Shown here piece after piece: positions 9,526 to 18,099 of a DNA stretch of 49,656 nucleotides. The stretch's first letter is position 1. The number at the start of each line of letters is the position of its first letter. Made by a program: the position numbers and the translations under genes. The stretch is from assembly GCA_902786565.1 (NCBI GenBank), contig CADACW010000018.1, positions 1 through 49,656 of the forward strand. The letters are read 5' to 3'. This DNA comes from an uncultured Prevotellaceae bacterium. GTDB lineage: Bacteria; Bacteroidota; Bacteroidia; Bacteroidales; Bacteroidaceae. The notes under the pieces are model-generated. The model did not search any database and was not told where the DNA came from. It saw only the letters and a list, made by a program, of their open reading frames with translations.

Positions 9526-10422
9526 TTACTTGATGTTCGGCAGGGCTTCAAACAGCCGTATGTCGGCAGCGCTGAACTCGCTGCTGACAATGGCCTCGCC
9601 GTCTGGAATCATCCGCAGGAACAGCTTGCAGAGATAAGCCAGGAAGCAGGCCGAGAAATAGAGGGGGATGGCATCGCCGCCCTCGTCGGCCACGCCCTGG
9701 TTCTGATACTGCACCAAGCCGCTGTACACCGGATGGCAGTGCATGCTCAAGTGGCTGTAGAGCAGCGCCATTTCGTCGTTGTGGAACAGACGGCGCCACG
9801 CCATGCTGTACGACACGCGCCGCACGTCGTAGCGGCCGCCACGGTGCAGGCACTCCAGCGCCCCCGTGCTCGCCGGAGACTCTATGGCCGTCCACTCGTC
9901 CAGCTTCTGCGCACACTCACGGCCTATGCGCGACTGGAGCATGGCCCGCCGCAGCGCCCTCATCTGCTCAATCTCCGCCTTCCGCTCCTCGGCATTGCCG
10001 GCCGTACTGAAGTCCAGCTGGCTCTTGATGCTGTTCAGCTGCCAGTATTTCCACACCACGTCGCGTTCCTCGTCGGTGTGCGGATGCTCAAAGAGAAAGT
10101 AGAACATGGCCAGATGTTCATAGACCGAGCGTGTCAGCGTCATCGTCTTGAACTCCTCGTGCAGTTCAAAGGGCTGTCCCCTGAACTCGTAGACCAGCCC
10201 CTCGGTGGTCAGCTTGTGGTTGCACAGATGTGTCGACGTGGCCCTCTGCAGAAAGGCGTGGGCCGTCATCAGCCGCTCGTCGCCGGCCAGCAGGTCCTGG
10301 CAGTCCACCAGCGTGTGGCAAATCACGTGCGTGGCAATCTTCAGCGACAGTGCCGAGCGGTCAATGCCCATCTTCGTCCGCTCTTCAGCAGACATATTCT
10401 CGTCAAAAGGAGTATTTGTCAA
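9526..10422 (-). CDS. Uncharacterised protein (possible DUF5677-type)
   Basis: 298 residues, no signal peptide, mostly helical and soluble in appearance. Notable segments are YEFRGQPFELHEEF near residue 80, a long stretch rich in Leu/Phe/Tyr (SVYEHLAMFYFLFEHPH), and the His-rich YSHLSMHCHPVYSGL near 235. The pattern recalls DUF5677-like proteins, but I cannot assign a function. The stop lies 6 bases from the serB stop (convergent). No clear promoter was found upstream: the 5' flank is a low-complexity repeat block. Confidence 0.7.
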   Translation of the reverse strand: MTNTPFDENMSAEERTKMGIDRSALSLKIATHVICHTLVDCQDLLAGDERLMTAHAFLQRATSTHLCNHKLTTEGLVYEFRGQPFELHEEFKTMTLTRSVYEHLAMFYFLFEHPHTDEERDVVWKYWQLNSIKSQLDFSTAGNAEERKAEIEQMRALRRAMLQSRIGRECAQKLDEWTAIESPASTGALECLHRGGRYDVRRVSYSMAWRRLFHNDEMALLYSHLSMHCHPVYSGLVQYQNQGVADEGGDAIPLYFSACFLAYLCKLFLRMIPDGEAIVSSEFSAADIRLFEALPNIK

Positions 10423-10513
10423 TTTTGAGGTGAGAGGTAAGTTAAATTCAAAAACTCTTAATTCTTAATCGCCACAGGCGATAACTCTTAATTCTAAACT
10501 CTTAATTCTTAAT
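10423..10513. repeat. Low-complexity intergenic repeat block
   Basis: The block contains GAGGTGAGAGGTAAG (the heptad family also seen at 24731-24779 and 38686-38801), then repeated ACTCTTAATTCT units. It separates the unknown gene from mnmA; no coding signal was seen in it. Confidence 0.6.
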
Positions 10514-11593
10514 TCAAAAAACCGAAATCTCCCCCGACCCATAGCAGCGGTGGTGCTGCTCGTCGTAGACCACGCAGAACTGGCCGGGAGCCACGCCGTG
10601 GATGGGGTCGGCCGACTGCACCATGAAGGTGCCGTCGACATCAGGCAGGAGCGTGGCCCGGTGGAACTCCGGCGTGTGCCTGATTTTGAAGGTCACGCTG
10701 GCTGGCGGCATGGCGCCGTTGATACTGTGGAAGCCCACGATGGGGAACGTCTGCGTGTAGGCCGTCTGCGGGTCGTAGCCGTTGGCCACGTAGATGATGT
10801 TCTGCACCACGTCCTTCTTCACGATGAACCACGGGCCGCCGCCCAGCCCCAGCCCCTTGCGCTGGCCAATGGTGTAGAACCAGTGGCCGCGGTGGTGGCC
10901 AATGCGGCGGCCGGTGGCCAGCTCCACCACGTCGCCCTCCTGCTCGCCCACATAGCGGCGTATGTACTCACGGTAGTCTATTTTCCCCAGGAAGCAGATG
11001 CCCTGCGAGTCGCGCCGCCGGGCGTTCACCAGGTGTTCGCGCTCCGCCATCTGGCGCACCTCCTCCTTCAGGTAGCCGCCGATGGGAAACAGGGCCTTCG
11101 ACAGCTGCCAGCCGTAGAGCTGGGCCAGGAAGTCGGTCTGGTCTTTCACCGGGTCAGGGCTGGTGCACAGCCACTTGCGCCCGTCGGCATCGGTCTCCGT
11201 CTGTGCATAGTGGCCGGTGGCTATCAGGTCATAGTCGCCGCCGCGCTTCTCATGGAAGGCGCCGAACTTGATGAGCCGGTTGCACATCACGTCGGGGTTG
11301 GGTGTCAGGCCCGCCTTCACCTTCTCCATAGTGTAGGCCGTCACCTGGCTCCAGTACTCCCGATGGCAGTCCACCACCTCCAGCCGGCAGCCATAGCGGT
11401 GGGCCACGGCGGTGGCCATCTCCACGTCCTCCTCCATCGAGCAGTCCCAGCCCTCCTTTTCCTCCGGGCCTATCTTGATATAGTAGCAGTCGGGCTTGCA
11501 GCCCCGCCGCACCAGTTCGGCCAATGCCACAGCGCTGTCTACGCCTCCCGAAAGCAGCAGTGCCACGCGCCTGCCCTCCAATTGTGTATCCAT
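10514..11593 (-). CDS. mnmA: tRNA-specific 2-thiouridylase MnmA
   Basis: 359 residues. It adds sulfur to uridine-34 of Lys, Glu and Gln tRNAs using ATP and a sulfur relay. The PP-loop SGGVDSAVAL is at about residue 14, the first catalytic Cys lies in NPDVMCNRLIKFGAF, GHYA follows, and the second Cys is in DSQGICFLGK. The C-terminal half holds the GQRKGLGLGGG segment and the beta-barrel end. The open frame extends 27 codons upstream, but ATG at 11593 is chosen because it begins just before the PP-loop and because a promoter -7 box (11619-11626) would lie inside the longer version. Sulfur may come from a desulfurase such as the one at 42922-44466; that link is inference. Confidence 0.95.
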   Translation of the reverse strand: MDTQLEGRRVALLLSGGVDSAVALAELVRRGCKPDCYYIKIGPEEKEGWDCSMEEDVEMATAVAHRYGCRLEVVDCHREYWSQVTAYTMEKVKAGLTPNPDVMCNRLIKFGAFHEKRGGDYDLIATGHYAQTETDADGRKWLCTSPDPVKDQTDFLAQLYGWQLSKALFPIGGYLKEEVRQMAEREHLVNARRRDSQGICFLGKIDYREYIRRYVGEQEGDVVELATGRRIGHHRGHWFYTIGQRKGLGLGGGPWFIVKKDVVQNIIYVANGYDPQTAYTQTFPIVGFHSINGAMPPASVTFKIRHTPEFHRATLLPDVDGTFMVQSADPIHGVAPGQFCVVYDEQHHRCYGSGEISVF

Positions 11594-11618
11594 TGCATAT
11601 TTATTTTGATTCCGTTTG

Positions 11619-11649
11619 CAAATATACGGACAACAAATGGAATGAGCAA
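11619..11649 (-). promoter_or_regulatory. Probable mnmA promoter
   Basis: Minus strand: TATATTTG (11619-11626), preceded 19 bases upstream by a weak TTGC (11646-11649). This gives a short leader of about 20 bases before the ATG at 11593. Confidence 0.5.
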
Positions 11650-11731
11650 GAAAACGGGGGAGAAATTTGCTCAAACAGTGCGAATTATGAAGCCAAATTA
11701 AGCCGTAAAAGACAATTTATGACTAAAAAGT

Positions 11732-11763
11732 TTTGGCATTTATCAGATTTCTTACTATCTTTG
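11732..11763 (+). promoter_or_regulatory. Bacteroidetes promoter of the dockerin-like mini-gene
   Basis: TTTGG (11732-11736), 19 bases, TATCTTTG (11756-11763). It is a full match to the consensus seen before intact genes, although only a 41-codon reading frame follows. Confidence 0.7.
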
Positions 11764-11790
11764 CAGAACAATTAATAACCATTTTGGGTC

Positions 11791-11916
11791 ATGGGCGTCA
11801 TGGCCGGCACTGTGACCGACGACGACATCAAGCAGCGCGCCGACGTCAATGGCGACGGCTCAGTAGACATCGGCGACATCTTGACCATCACCGGCGTCGC
11901 TGCTGGCAAAGAGTAG
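11791..11916 (+). CDS. Stand-alone dockerin-like peptide (41 residues), possible gene remnant
   Basis: Encodes [20 protein letters not shown] followed by [21 protein letters not shown], then TAG. The central [13 protein letters not shown] is a dockerin-type calcium-binding repeat, very close to those at the C-terminus of the 3225-6776 protein and the N-terminus of the 17120-18022 protein. There is no signal peptide. A complete promoter lies upstream (11732-11763) and a strong hairpin downstream (11981-12042), so it is a closed transcription unit. Two readings are possible: the 3' end of a larger secreted-protein gene that lost its body by deletion but kept promoter and terminator, or a real small protein. 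I favour the remnant. It fills most of the 537-bp gap between mnmA and leuC. Confidence 0.5.
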   Translation: MGVMAGTVTDDDIKQRADVNGDGSVDIGDILTITGVAAGKE

Positions 11917-11980
11917 CCGGCGCTACGCTGAGAGTGACGCCCGCTCTGCCACGCTCTCTCAACACACGCCCCTGCATAGG

Positions 11981-12042
11981 GCTGCAAACCTCATTCCACG
12001 GCGTGCGACCAATGTTGCACACCGTGGAATGAGGTTTGCGGC
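11981..12042 (+). terminator. Long hairpin ending the mini-gene, upstream of leuC
   Basis: Arms 11984-12006 and 12017-12039 pair over 23 bp with one non-canonical position, and pairing extends outward to 11981/12042. The loop is 10 bases. TTTT follows at 12044-12047. It lies upstream of the leuC promoter, so it insulates leuC rather than attenuating it. Confidence 0.65.
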
Positions 12043-12069
12043 TCTTTTCACATCTTTTCAGGTGAATAA

Positions 12070-12101
12070 TTTGGGTGAACGGGGGAAAATGGCTAACTTT
12101 G
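12070..12101 (+). promoter_or_regulatory. Bacteroidetes promoter of the leuC operon
   Basis: TTTGG (12070-12074), 19 bases, TAACTTTG (12094-12101). The leader to the leuC ATG is about 25 bases, too short for a leader-peptide attenuator. Confidence 0.85.
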
Positions 12102-12130
12102 CGCCATCAATAACCCAAACACAAAGATTT

Positions 12131-13510
12131 ATGAACACACTATTCGACAAAATCTGGGATGCTCACGTGGTGCAACAAATAGACGGCGGACTGGCCCAGC
12201 TGTACATAGACCGGCTGTACTGCCACGAGGTGACGTCGCCACAGGCTTTCGACGGACTGAGGGCACGGCACCTGAAGTGTTTCCGCCCGGAAAACATTGT
12301 CTGCATGCCTGACCACAACGTGCCCACTGAGCCGTGCCCCATCAGCGACCACACCGGGCGCAAGCAGGTGGAGGCGCTGGAACGCAACGCCAAGGAGTTC
12401 GGACTGAGGCACTTCGGCATGAACACCCCCGACAGCGGCATCATCCACGTGGTGGGGCCTGAGAAGGGGCTCAGCCTGCCGGGCATGACCATCGTCTGCG
12501 GCGACAGCCACACGTCGACCCACGGGGCCGTGGGCGCCGTGGCCTTCGGCATTGGCACCAGCGAGGTGGAGATGGTGCTGGCATCGCAGTGCATACTGCA
12601 GCAGAAGCCCAAGTCGATGCGCATCAACATAGAGGGGCAGCTGGGCCGTGGCATCACCGCCAAGGACGTGGCCCTCTACCTGATGGCACAGCTGACCACC
12701 AGCGGCGCCACGGGCTACTTTGTGGAGTATGCCGGCGAGGCCGTCAGGGCCATGTCGATGGAGAGCCGCCTGACGCTGTGCAACCTGTCAATAGAGATGG
12801 GGGCCCGCGGCGGACTCATAGCCCCCGACGAGACCACCTTCAGCTATCTGAAGGGCCGCGACTATGCACCCAAGGGCAGGGCCTGGGAGAAGGCGGTGGA
12901 CTATTGGCGCACACTGCGCAGCGACGCCGACGCGGTGTTCGACCGCGAACTGACCTTCAGCGCCGCCGACATAGAGCCTCGCATCACCTACGGCACCAAC
13001 CCCGGCATGGGCATAGGCATCACCGAGCGGGTGCCGGAACAGACTTCGGAGAGCGGACAGAAGGCACTGGACTATATGGGATTCAAGGCCGGCGAGCACC
13101 TGACGGGCAAACCGGTGGACTACGTCTTCCTGGGGGCCTGCACCAATGGCCGCATTGAGGACTTCCGCGCCTTTGCCAGCATTGTGGCGGGCCGACGCAA
13201 GGCCGGCGGCGTGGTGGCCTGGCTGGTGCCGGGCTCATGGGCCGTGCTGCAGCAGATACGCGAGGAGGGGATAGACAAGACGCTGGAGGCAGCGGGCTTC
13301 GACATCCGTCTGCCGGGCTGCTCGGCCTGTCTGGCCATGAACGACGACAAGGTGCCTGCCGGACACCTCTGCATCTCCACCAGCAACCGCAACTTCGAGG
13401 GCCGGCAGGGCCCCGGCTCCCGCACCGTCCTCTGTTCGCCCTTAGTGGCCGCCGCCGCCGCCATCACCGGCGAAATCACCGATCCCCGTTCCCTCTTACA
13501 GACAGATTAA
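12131..13510 (+). CDS. leuC: 3-isopropylmalate dehydratase large subunit
   Basis: 459 residues. With LeuD it isomerises 2-isopropylmalate to 3-isopropylmalate in leucine synthesis, using a 4Fe-4S cluster. Signatures are [21 protein letters not shown], a cluster Cys in [13 protein letters not shown], and the pair in [13 protein letters not shown]. The frame is open from 12029, but ATG at 12131 begins the normal N-terminus ([14 protein letters not shown]) and lies just after the promoter -7 box, so earlier starts are excluded. leuD follows after 47 bases. No leuA or leuB lies in the window. Confidence 0.96.
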   Translation: MNTLFDKIWDAHVVQQIDGGLAQLYIDRLYCHEVTSPQAFDGLRARHLKCFRPENIVCMPDHNVPTEPCPISDHTGRKQVEALERNAKEFGLRHFGMNTPDSGIIHVVGPEKGLSLPGMTIVCGDSHTSTHGAVGAVAFGIGTSEVEMVLASQCILQQKPKSMRINIEGQLGRGITAKDVALYLMAQLTTSGATGYFVEYAGEAVRAMSMESRLTLCNLSIEMGARGGLIAPDETTFSYLKGRDYAPKGRAWEKAVDYWRTLRSDADAVFDRELTFSAADIEPRITYGTNPGMGIGITERVPEQTSESGQKALDYMGFKAGEHLTGKPVDYVFLGACTNGRIEDFRAFASIVAGRRKAGGVVAWLVPGSWAVLQQIREEGIDKTLEAAGFDIRLPGCSACLAMNDDKVPAGHLCISTSNRNFEGRQGPGSRTVLCSPLVAAAAAITGEITDPRSLLQTD

Positions 13511-13557
13511 CCGCTGTTTCAAAGAGGGCAGTATGTCTTAAATTAAGTATTGATAAT

Positions 13558-14178
13558 ATGGCTAAAAAGAAATTTGATGTGATAGTGTCGACTTGTGTGC
13601 CACTCCCACTGGAGAACGTGGACACCGACCAGATCATTCCGGCCCGATTCCTGAAGGCTACCGACAAGAAGGGCTTCGGCGACAACCTCTTCCGTGACTG
13701 GCGCTACGACAAGCAGGGACATCCGGTCAGCGACTTCGTGCTCAACGACCCGCGCTACAAGCATGCCGTGGTGCTCGTGGCCGGACGCAACTTCGGCTCC
13801 GGCAGCAGCCGCGAGCATGCCGCCTGGGCCATTGCCGGCTATGGATTCCGCGTGGTGGTGAGCAGCTTCTTCGCCGACATACACAAGCAGAACGAGCTGA
13901 ACAACTTCGTGCTGCCCGTACAGGTCTCGGAGCCCTTCCTGCAGGAGCTGTTCGGCAGCATCGCCGCAAACGCGAAGACCAAGGTGGAGGTGGACCTGCC
14001 CGCACAGACCATCACCAACCTGGCCACCGGCCACAGCGAGCACTTCGACATCAATGCCTACAAGAAGCACTGCCTGATGGAGGGCCTCGACGACATTGAC
14101 TTCCTCGTGGCCAACAAGGACAAAACGGCGCAATGGGAAAAGACCTGCTCTCATACATACGCAACGGGAAAAGCCTGA
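13558..14178 (+). CDS. leuD: 3-isopropylmalate dehydratase small subunit
   Basis: 206 residues. It forms the swivelling domain of the LeuCD aconitase-like enzyme. Signatures are DTDQIIPARFLK near residue 22 and the substrate-binding block GRNFGSGSSREHAAWAI near 80. The start is ATG 13558 (MAKKKFDVIVST). The C-terminal 15 codons overlap the following MATE gene by 46 bases, which is unusual; the tail KTCSHTYATGKA is probably an addition beyond the normal leuD end. Confidence 0.95.
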   Translation: MAKKKFDVIVSTCVPLPLENVDTDQIIPARFLKATDKKGFGDNLFRDWRYDKQGHPVSDFVLNDPRYKHAVVLVAGRNFGSGSSREHAAWAIAGYGFRVVVSSFFADIHKQNELNNFVLPVQVSEPFLQELFGSIAANAKTKVEVDLPAQTITNLATGHSEHFDINAYKKHCLMEGLDDIDFLVANKDKTAQWEKTCSHTYATGKA

Positions 14179-15521
14179 CACCAAGGGAGAAGCTGCGGCT
14201 CATCGTAGAGCTCTCCATACCCAGCATACTGGCACAGCTGTCGGCCACGGTGATGTTCTTCATCGACGCCGCCATGGTGGGCCATCTGGGCGAGAAGGCC
14301 ACGGCGGCCATCGGACTGGTAGAGACCACCACGTGGCTGATGGGCGGACTGGGCTCGGCGGTGAACATGGGCTTCTCGGTGCAGGTGGCCCACTTCATCG
14401 GGGCCAACGACTTCCAGTCGGCACGCCGCGTGTTGCGCCAGTCGCTGGTGTGCTCGCTGCTGTGGAGCCTCATGCTCTCGCTCACGGGCATCGCCGTGCA
14501 CAGCTATCTGCCCTACTGGCTGGGCGGCACGCCCGACATTGCCCACGATGCCTCCGTCTACTTCATGCTGATAGGCATCTGCGGCATCTTCTTCCAGATG
14601 GAGGGTCTGGCCGGGTCGATGCTGAAGTGCAGCGGCAACATGAAGATTCCGTCGGCGCTCAACATCCTGATGTGCGTGCTCGACGTGGGCTTCAACTATG
14701 TGTTCATCTACATGATGGGCATGGGCGTCACGGGTGCCGCCCTGGGCACCGGCGCCGCCGAGCTGGTCACCGCCTTGCTGATGCTCTGGTTTCTGCTGTG
14801 GCGCAGCGACATGCTGGGCATCTTCAAGGAGCAGCGGGCCGAGGGCGAGCGGCTGGAGTGGTATGTGCCGCGGGCCGACGTGGTGGGCACCGCCGCCAAA
14901 ATCAGTGCCCCCATGGGCCTGCAGCACGTGCTGATGGGCAGCGCACAGATAGTGAGCACCATCATCGTGGCGCCATTGGGCACGGTGGCCATAGCGGCCA
15001 ACTCGCTGGCCATCACCGTCGAGAGCCTGTGCTACATGCCGGGCTACGGCATTGCCGAGGCGGCCACCACGCTGGTGGGACAGGGCATCGGCGCCGGGCA
15101 GCGGCTGCTCACGCGCTCGCTGGCCACGATGTCGGTGGGCCTGGGCATCGCCGTGATGACGGTGATGGGCGTGCTGATGGGCGTCTTCGCCCCAGAGCTG
15201 ATGGAGCTGATGTCGCCTGTGGAGACCATCGTCAGCGAGGGTGCGCAGGCGCTGCGCATCGAGGCGTGGGCCGAGCCGATGTTTGCCGCCGCCATCGTGT
15301 GCAACGGCGTCTTCATCGGTGCTGGCGACACGCTGATGCCGGCCATCATGAGCCTCATGTCGATGTGGGGCGTCAGGCTGACGCTGGCCGCCTGGCTGGC
15401 CCGCGACCACGGTCTGCGCGGCGTATGGACGGCCATGGCCATCGAGCTCACCTTCCGCGGACTCATCTTCCTGGCCCGCCTCTGGAAAGGCAACTGGAAC
15501 AAACGCCTTGTAACGACCTAA
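14133..15521 (+). CDS. MATE-family efflux transporter
   Basis: 462 residues, about 12 transmembrane helices in two related halves, typical of MATE (MatE/NorM/DinF) drug or metabolite:cation antiporters of the inner membrane. The N-terminal half shows IPSILAQLSATVMFFIDAAMVGHLG and the second half APMGLQHVLMGSAQIVSTIIVA. The start at 14133 lies inside leuD, giving a 46-base overlap; later Met codons would delete the first helix. The cargo cannot be predicted. Its place behind leuCD and before a symporter suggests co-transcription but not a shared pathway. Confidence 0.9.
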   Translation: MGKDLLSYIRNGKSLTPREKLRLIVELSIPSILAQLSATVMFFIDAAMVGHLGEKATAAIGLVETTTWLMGGLGSAVNMGFSVQVAHFIGANDFQSARRVLRQSLVCSLLWSLMLSLTGIAVHSYLPYWLGGTPDIAHDASVYFMLIGICGIFFQMEGLAGSMLKCSGNMKIPSALNILMCVLDVGFNYVFIYMMGMGVTGAALGTGAAELVTALLMLWFLLWRSDMLGIFKEQRAEGERLEWYVPRADVVGTAAKISAPMGLQHVLMGSAQIVSTIIVAPLGTVAIAANSLAITVESLCYMPGYGIAEAATTLVGQGIGAGQRLLTRSLATMSVGLGIAVMTVMGVLMGVFAPELMELMSPVETIVSEGAQALRIEAWAEPMFAAAIVCNGVFIGAGDTLMPAIMSLMSMWGVRLTLAAWLARDHGLRGVWTAMAIELTFRGLIFLARLWKGNWNKRLVTT

Positions 15522-15534
15522 AACCACTAAAACT

Positions 15535-17097
15535 ATGACATCACACTACATGCAACCCCTTGACTGGCTCATTCTGGCCGCCTATTTCGCCATCCTCATC
15601 GCCATAGGCCTCTGGGCCAGCAGCAAGCGCAAGAAGGAAGGGTCGCTCTTCCTGGCCGAGCGGTCGCTGCACTGGCACCACATAGGCTTCTCGATGTGGG
15701 GCACCAACGTGGGGCCGTCGATGCTCATCGCATCGGCCAGCGCCGGATTCACCACAGGCATCGTGTCGGGCAACTACGCCTGGTACGCCTTTGTCTTCAT
15801 TGCCCTGCTGGCCTTCGTCTTCGCCCCGCGCTACTTGGGCGCCAAGGTGCAGACGCTGCCTGAGTTCATGGGGCTGCGCTTCGGCCAGTCTACACGCAAC
15901 ATCCTGGCCTGGTATACCATCGTGACCATCATCATCTCCTGGCTGTCGCTGACGCTCTTTGCCGGCGGCATCCTCATCCGTCAGGTCTTCGACATACCCA
16001 TGTGGGCGTCGGCACTGGTGCTGCTGGCCATATCGGCCTTCTTCACCATGCTGGGCGGACTGAAGGCGGTGGCCTATACCAACGTCTACCAGATGGTGCT
16101 GCTCATCGTGGTGTCAGCCGTGCTGACCATCGTGGGCATAAGCCACGTGGGGGGCATCGGCGCACTGGCCGCCAAGGTGCCCGCCGACTACTGGGTGCTG
16201 TTCAAGCCCAACAGCGACGAGGCATTCCCCTGGCTGCCCATCGTGCTGGGCTATCCCGTGATGGGCGTCTGGTTCTGGTGCACCGACCAGTCGATGGTGC
16301 AGCCCGTGCTGGCCGCCAAGAACCTGCGCGAGGGCCAGCTGGGCACCAACTTCACCGGATGGCTGAAGATACTCGACGTGCCTCTCTACATCCTGCCCGG
16401 CGTGATCTGCTTCGCCCTCTTCCCCACGCTGGAGAATCCCGACGAGGCATATCTGACGATGGTCGAAAATCTCTTTCCCGTGGGCATGGTGGGACTGGTG
16501 TTTGCCGTGCTCACGGCCTGCCTGGTGAGCACCATTGGCTCGGCGCTCAACGCACTGAGCACGGTCTTCACCATCGACATCTATGTGAAGCGCTTCCGCC
16601 CCGACGCCTCGCAGCGCCGCATCAACTACGTGGGGCGGATGGTCACCGTCGGCGGTGCGCTCCTGGCCATCGTGCTCACCGTGGCCATCGACTCGATAAA
16701 GGGCCTCAACCTGTTCAATGTGTTCCAGAGCGTGCTCGGCTTCATCGCCCCGCCCATGACGGCGGTCTTCCTGCTGGGCGTGTTCTGGCCCAAGGCCACT
16801 ACCAGGGCGGCCAACCTGGCGCTGACGGTGGGCACGGCCTTCTGTCTGACCGTGGGCGTGCTCTACCTGTGGCCGCCGCAGTGGCTGCAGCTGCCGTGGC
16901 CCCACTTCATGATGCTGTCGTTCCTGCTCTGCGCCGCCCTGACAGCAATGATGGTGGTGGTCTCGCTGCTCTGGCCGGAGCCGGCGGGCAAACCCGGAAT
17001 GGCACAGCTGCCCCCGCACAAGCCCACCGCCTTGGTGGCCGGACTATGGACGGCACTGGCAGCGGTGATGGTGGCACTATACCTATACTTCAACTGA
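15535..17097 (+). CDS. Sodium:solute symporter (SSS/SLC5 family)
   Basis: 520 residues with about 14 hydrophobic segments. SSS features include the N-terminal helix LDWLILAAYFAILIAIGLWAS, the FLAERSLHWHHIGFSMWGTNVGPSM loop-helix pattern and the central ACLVSTIGSALNALSTVFTIDIY block, which matches the sodium-binding region of SGLT-type transporters. It imports a sugar or related solute with Na+; the substrate is not readable. It starts 13 bases after the MATE gene and 22 bases before the FGE-like gene. Confidence 0.9.
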   Translation: MTSHYMQPLDWLILAAYFAILIAIGLWASSKRKKEGSLFLAERSLHWHHIGFSMWGTNVGPSMLIASASAGFTTGIVSGNYAWYAFVFIALLAFVFAPRYLGAKVQTLPEFMGLRFGQSTRNILAWYTIVTIIISWLSLTLFAGGILIRQVFDIPMWASALVLLAISAFFTMLGGLKAVAYTNVYQMVLLIVVSAVLTIVGISHVGGIGALAAKVPADYWVLFKPNSDEAFPWLPIVLGYPVMGVWFWCTDQSMVQPVLAAKNLREGQLGTNFTGWLKILDVPLYILPGVICFALFPTLENPDEAYLTMVENLFPVGMVGLVFAVLTACLVSTIGSALNALSTVFTIDIYVKRFRPDASQRRINYVGRMVTVGGALLAIVLTVAIDSIKGLNLFNVFQSVLGFIAPPMTAVFLLGVFWPKATTRAANLALTVGTAFCLTVGVLYLWPPQWLQLPWPHFMMLSFLLCAALTAMMVVVSLLWPEPAGKPGMAQLPPHKPTALVAGLWTALAAVMVALYLYFN

Positions 17098-17119
17098 GCT
17101 AACTAACCTGAAAAGAAAT

Positions 17120-18022
17120 ATGAAACCGACATTCTTTCTAATGCTCGCAGCACTGCTCTCGGCCAACGGCATGAGCGCACAGTCGACAACCGACGGCATC
17201 AAGGGCGACCTGAACGGCGACAACCGCCGGGACATAGGCGACGTGATGACGCTGCTGGACCTGATAGCCAGCGACAACGGCACGCTGCCCACCGGCGGCA
17301 CGCAGACATTCACGGTGAACGGCGTAGACTTCACGATGGTTCGCATAGAGGGCAGCACCTTCCAGATGGGCGCCACCGAAGAGCAAGGCACTGACGCCAT
17401 AGACGAGGAGAAGCCCGTGCACGCAGTGACACTCAGCAGCTTCAGCATGGGCCAGACGGAGGTGACGCAACAGCTGTGGCAGGCCGTGATGGGCCAGACG
17501 CCCACCGCCGAGGGCACCCAGTGGAGCACCACGGTGGGGCTGGGCGACGGCTACCCGGTGTACTTTGTCAGTTGGGACGACTGCCAGAAGTTCATCGCCC
17601 GGCTGAACCAACTGACGGGCAGGCGCTTCCGTCTGCCAACGGAGGCGGAATGGGAATATGCCGCCCGTGGCGGCAGCCAGGGCAAGGGCTACAAGTTTGC
17701 AGGCGGCGACACGGTCAACGACGTGGCGTGGTATAAGGACAACAGCGCCAACAAGACGCACGAGGTGGCCACCCGGCAGCCCAACGAACTGGGGCTCTAC
17801 GACATGAGCGGCAATGTGGCGGAGTGGTGTGCCGACTGGTACAACGCCAGCTACTACGCCTCGTCGCCGGCCGTCGCTCCCACGGGGCCCGAATCGGGCA
17901 AGTACCATGTGCGCCGCGGCGGCGCGTGGCGAAATGTGGAGCGTGTATGCCGCGTCAGCTCCCGCGGCAGCGAAGTCACCACAGAGCGCAACAACTCGTT
18001 AGGTCTCCGTCTGGCCATGTAA
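17120..18022 (+). CDS. Secreted FGE/SUMF1-like protein with N-terminal dockerin-like motif
   Basis: 300 residues. A signal peptide (MKPTFFLMLAALLSANGMSA) is followed by one dockerin-like repeat (GDLNGDNRRDIGDVMTLLDL, about 29-48) and then a formylglycine-generating-enzyme-type domain: FTMVRIEGSTFQMGA, FSMGQTEVTQQLWQAVMG, YFVSWDDCQKFIARLN, RRFRLPTEAEWEYAARGG, LYDMSGNVAEWCADWY and a C-terminal RGGAWRNVERVCRVSSRG. Many secreted Bacteroidetes proteins use this fold without being sulfatase activators. The paired active-site Cys of true FGE are not evident near the end, where only one Cys is seen, so enzymatic activation of sulfatases is doubtful. It is the last gene of the leuC operon. Confidence 0.85.
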   Translation: MKPTFFLMLAALLSANGMSAQSTTDGIKGDLNGDNRRDIGDVMTLLDLIASDNGTLPTGGTQTFTVNGVDFTMVRIEGSTFQMGATEEQGTDAIDEEKPVHAVTLSSFSMGQTEVTQQLWQAVMGQTPTAEGTQWSTTVGLGDGYPVYFVSWDDCQKFIARLNQLTGRRFRLPTEAEWEYAARGGSQGKGYKFAGGDTVNDVAWYKDNSANKTHEVATRQPNELGLYDMSGNVAEWCADWYNASYYASSPAVAPTGPESGKYHVRRGGAWRNVERVCRVSSRGSEVTTERNNSLGLRLAM

Positions 18023-18044
18023 AGACGGTTTCGCGGCGGTTTCA

Positions 18045-18085
18045 CCCCTCCCCCACCCCTCCACTTGCAGGGGCGGGGGGGGGGA
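18045..18085. repeat. C-rich/G-rich inverted repeat between convergent genes
   Basis: The arms 18045-18060 (CCCCTCCCCCACCCCT) and 18069-18085 (AGGGGCG followed by a run of ten G) form a strong hairpin. It sits between the convergent FGE-like and trpB2 genes and may end both transcripts. Its bases resemble the C/G-rich insert inside the desulfurase gene at 43101-43175, suggesting one family of dispersed elements. The G runs could also form a quadruplex. Confidence 0.6.
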
Positions 18086-18099
18086 GAGGCGGAAATATA

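Noticed and set aside
11981-12042. Leucine attenuator for leuC
   Set aside because: The hairpin lies upstream of the leuC promoter, and the leuC leader is only about 25 bases with no leader peptide.
14096-15538. Long alternative plus-strand frame over the MATE gene
   Set aside because: Composition is dominated by Arg, Gly and His, as expected from a shifted frame of GC-rich DNA. The MATE frame shows clear membrane helices.
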